A stretch of DNA of 64,000 bases from Phlebiopsis flavidoalba (Eukaryota; Basidiomycota; Agaricomycetes; Polyporales; Phanerochaetaceae): assembly GCA_035772785.1 (NCBI GenBank), contig JAOCPU010000001.1, positions 1,860,001 to 1,924,000 of the forward strand, in the 5' to 3' direction. The first letter of the stretch is position 1; each line of letters begins with the position of its first letter. The position numbers were made by a program, and so were the translations under genes. The notes beneath the pieces were generated by a model. The model ran no database searches. It was not told where the DNA came from and saw only the letters and a list, made by a program, of their open reading frames with translations. Below are positions 61,612 through 64,000 of this stretch, piece after piece.

Positions 61612-62274
61612 ATGAGGTCCCAGTTCAAGGATGAGCACCCCTTTGGCAAGTAGCCGCGCACATGCGGGGTTGAGATCGAGCTAACTAAGTCTTTGGGATC
61701 GTACTTGTATTGTGATCGTACAGAGAAGCGCAAGGGAGAGGCTGAGCGCAGTTCGTCAGAAGTACCAGATCGCATACCCGTGAGTACCGAGCTCGTTCAC
61801 CAGTCCAGTAGTCCCTATATCTCACCCAGTGGTTCAATCTATGCACCTCAGCATAGAGCACTGACATTCGCTATAGGTTATTTGTGAGAAGCCGACAGAA
61901 CAGACATCCCGACCATCGACAAGAAGAAATATCTTGTACCATCGGTGTGTTCACCATTTTTCAGTTTCGCGGTGATCGCAGGCTCACGCTTACTTGCCCT
62001 CTCTTCAGGACCTGACTGTCGGGCAGTTTGTCTACGTGAATTCGGAAGCGAAATCAAAACTTGCCCCAGAGAAGGCCATCTTCATCTTCGTAGATGAGGT
62101 CCTTCTCCAACAGCGCAGTTGATGAGTGCCATATACGAGGAGCACAAGTGGCGTCAATTATTTTCCGGTCATTTCTGACTTGTGCTTATTAAGCTTTACT
62201 TCTCGTAGGGATGAGGACGGTTTCCTCTATGTCAGCTACTCGGGCGAGAATACGTCGTCGAGCTCACGTTGTGA
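61612..62274 (+). CDS. ATG8: Ubiquitin-like autophagy protein Atg8
   Basis: Atg8 is joined to phosphatidylethanolamine on phagophore membranes and recruits cargo and Atg2-family partners. Five exons fit: 61612-61645 ([11 protein letters not shown]), 61724-61779 ([14 protein letters not shown]), 61877-61944 ([18 protein letters not shown]), 62009-62147 ([33 protein letters not shown]) and 62209-62274 ([15 protein letters not shown]). The first intron has a GC donor (GCAAGT at 61646) and CAG acceptor; the others use GT..AG. Several single-base gains and losses lie inside exons: near 61751, 61890-61903, three extra A in 62041-62066, one lost C near 62104, and changes before the stop. The C-terminus reads best as ENT-F-G/V followed by ELTL, so a Gly for Atg4 processing is expected but damaged here. 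Confidence 0.93.
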
Positions 62275-62890
62275 AACTCCGTAACTTGCCTCTCACGGAC
62301 TACATCATTGCAGCTCTTCGCTCTGATTTCTGGATGCCTCTTTCCCTCATCTTGAAACTCCTGTCTCTTCCCGACCGTCACTCCTCATCGCTGTAATCAA
62401 TTCCAAGGATCACGCATTCCAAGCGCAGGGGTTGATCAACAAGGATTATAGGTGGTCGAGGCCGCATTACCCCGAACGCAGTCCTCGTGCTTCTCTCTCA
62501 CCTGACTCCTTTGTTCACCTACCCCCTTTCACGCATGCATACCCAGTGTGCGGTCTTGCCTGCACCCTCATTTCTGTTTACCTACACCCTTGTGATTGGA
62601 ATCTTTGTATCTTATATTTTCCTGACATGCCACAGAATGCAAACAAGAAAGCACGATATGATGGACTCTCGCACACGGGTGTGGACCTGACTATACACTT
62701 TGAGTCGAGCTTCTGCTTCGCTTTTTTGCATGCCTGCACTTGTTTCTTGAGGCGCATGCACCGCCGCACTAACTCTCTCTTTGGAACAGGTGAAGAGCCG
62801 GCTGGAGGTCCGGCATTTGTGTAGCAAGCCACATTACTTGCGGCAGGAAGCGTTCGATACTGCCGTACTTGGGGCCTGCAAACGCGATAA
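62275..62890. other. Intergenic region downstream of ATG8
   Basis: Overlapping open frames on both strands (62432-62824 plus, 62578-62898 minus) have Cys/His-rich chance-like text and no recognised domain. I call no gene. Confidence 0.4.
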
Positions 62891-62894
62891 CAAT

Positions 62895-64000
62895 GCATGT
62901 GACGCGTCGCCTCACTGAAATCGTGAGTTTCTTACTCCTTTGGCCGGCCCTTAATCTCGCGCTGATGCTGAATATGGGTCAAGGTCAGAATACATACGTC
63001 TACGCGTTGTCGTGAACATTGTCTCCGAGAGTCCATTGTCTGCGACAACCTATGTTCTGGGCCACTGAGCTTTGCTCGCTTCTGGGACTAATCTTGTGCG
63101 GGGCGGGGCCGTTGTCAACATGTCGGTTTCGCATCTTCGCCTCATGTTGGCCATCCGGTTTGTGTCATTTGTCCCATCAGGTTAGGGACCAACGAGTGGC
63201 CTCGGTACGGCTCCGCGCTATAAAGCATGGGCCCGCCTTCGCTTGCGTGCCCGCATCGCCCACTCTCTCCTGACAGGTCTCAGGGGACTTTACGCTCGCT
63301 CATTGGCCCGACTGGTTCTCATCCATTTACGTTTATCCCTTATTTCAACTCTATCGACAGAGATCGAAGATGACACCAGTCATTATTCGGCGTTGCGCGT
63401 AATGGGGACTCGTACGTTGGGACCACCCGCAGTTGACGCTCTTACTCAATGGCCATTGTGTTTATAGTCCTTCTTGCTGTGACAGAGATTGTTCTAGTGG
63501 CACTGTTTGCTAAGTCGGCATCGCCGGTATGACCGAAGCTCGTGGTATGTGTCGTCGCCACGGCCCACCATACATCATTGAACAAAGGCTTATCGTTTTC
63601 AGGTGACCTAGCAGCGTGTCTGTTATTACACTGCGTAGCCAGTCTTCTCGTATGGGGAAACGTAAGTTTCTCCCTTGTTCCATAAGGCGGTCTGTTTCTT
63701 ACGGCCACAGTGAGAGCTACATCCTCGTTAAGAGGGGCAGAGATCCCTCTGATATCACCTATGTGGTCCTAGGGTCTGTCTTGGCCGTGGCCACGGGTAT
63801 GGCTTTTGTTATATATGCCGTCTACATAGCGCACCAGATGCCTTCTGGAGTCCAACACCCGACAACTCCAGCGCCCTGTCGACCAGGGCTTGGACTTTTG
63901 GTGGTATGGGATCTGCGGCGCCTACGCGGTTCTGATCCTGTCGTGGCTCGTTACACTCCTTTGTGAGCAATTGATACCATTCTCATGCTTTGATACTGGG
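62895..64000 (+). CDS. Multipass membrane protein, 5' part, running off the window
   Basis: Several hydrophobic exons follow one another on the plus strand. FLLLWPALNLALMLNMGQGQ is near 62927, LRLMLAIRFVSFVPSG near 63135-63180, MAIVFIVLLAVTEIVLVALF near 63450-63510, and DLAACLLLHCVASLLVWGNV near 63606-63665. SYILVKRGRDPSDITYVVLG with SVLAVATGMAFVIYAVYIAH is at 63715-63835, and WYGICGAYAVLILSWLVTLL at 63904-63962. At least five or six membrane helices separated by short loops suggest a seven-helix or transporter-like protein. GT..AG-type breaks separate the exons. The start MHVTRRLTEI at 62895, ending at a GTGAGT donor, is a guess. The 3' end is outside the window. I do not recognise the family. 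Confidence 0.5.

Noticed and set aside
1..64000. CRISPR arrays, phage, plasmid or defence-island content
   Set aside because: No direct-repeat/spacer arrays, no bacterial-type operons or ribosome binding sites, and all recognised genes are fungal nuclear genes with introns.

Overview
The window is nuclear DNA of a filamentous basidiomycete (Agaricomycete-type fungus). The gene content is eukaryotic: SPT6, ATG2, ATG8, RPL7, RFA2, MED16-like, NAA25, WDR59/SEA. Introns are short (about 50-100 bases) with GT..YAG borders and CTAAC/CTGAC branch sites, genes are dense on both strands, and some families are typical of mushrooms (CE16 esterases, DUF7918, NCE101, CSC1).

Layout. 1-8.1 kb: a possible small membrane protein (-), SPT6 (-) and a divergent RIB2-type pyrimidine deaminase (+). 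8.8-17.2 kb: ATG2 (+) convergent with RLP24 (-). 17.4-23.6 kb: two tandem CE16 GDSL esterases (+), a bleomycin hydrolase piece cut at both ends (-) and a zinc-binding-dehydrogenase-like oxidoreductase (+). 23.7-30.6 kb, all minus: an RPA32-like paralogue, the canonical RFA2 and a CSC1/TMEM63 channel. 30.9-39.8 kb: a LisH-CTLH-CRA protein (+), a leucine-rich protein (-), RPL7 (-), a MED16-like subunit (-) and NCE101 (-). 40.1-49.3 kb: NAA25/MDM20 (+) and WDR59 of the SEA/GATOR2 complex (+). 49.5-55.0 kb, all minus: a DUF7918 protein with tandem SUMO-consensus motifs, a PQ-loop vacuolar transporter and mitochondrial release factor MRF1. 55.2-60.2 kb: poorly recognised minus-strand genes. 61.6-62.3 kb: ATG8 (+). 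62.9-64.0 kb: the 5' part of a multipass membrane protein (+) that runs off the window.

The genes do not form one pathway or cluster. ATG2, ATG8 and WDR59 share the autophagy/TORC1 theme, but 45 kb of unrelated genes lie between ATG2 and ATG8. The strongest property of the whole window is that nearly every recognised housekeeping gene, including ATG8 and RLP24, must change frame inside exons by single-base gains and losses. This looks like an uncorrected, indel-prone assembly rather than mass pseudogenisation. All gene spans here are therefore outer limits of spliced, frame-hopping models, not clean CDS intervals. I see no evidence for a prokaryote-style defence system, a virus or a CRISPR array. 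The best biological leads are the tandem RPA32 paralogue pair, the tandem CE16 pair with an altered catalytic block in one copy, and the SUMO-motif tail of the DUF7918 protein.
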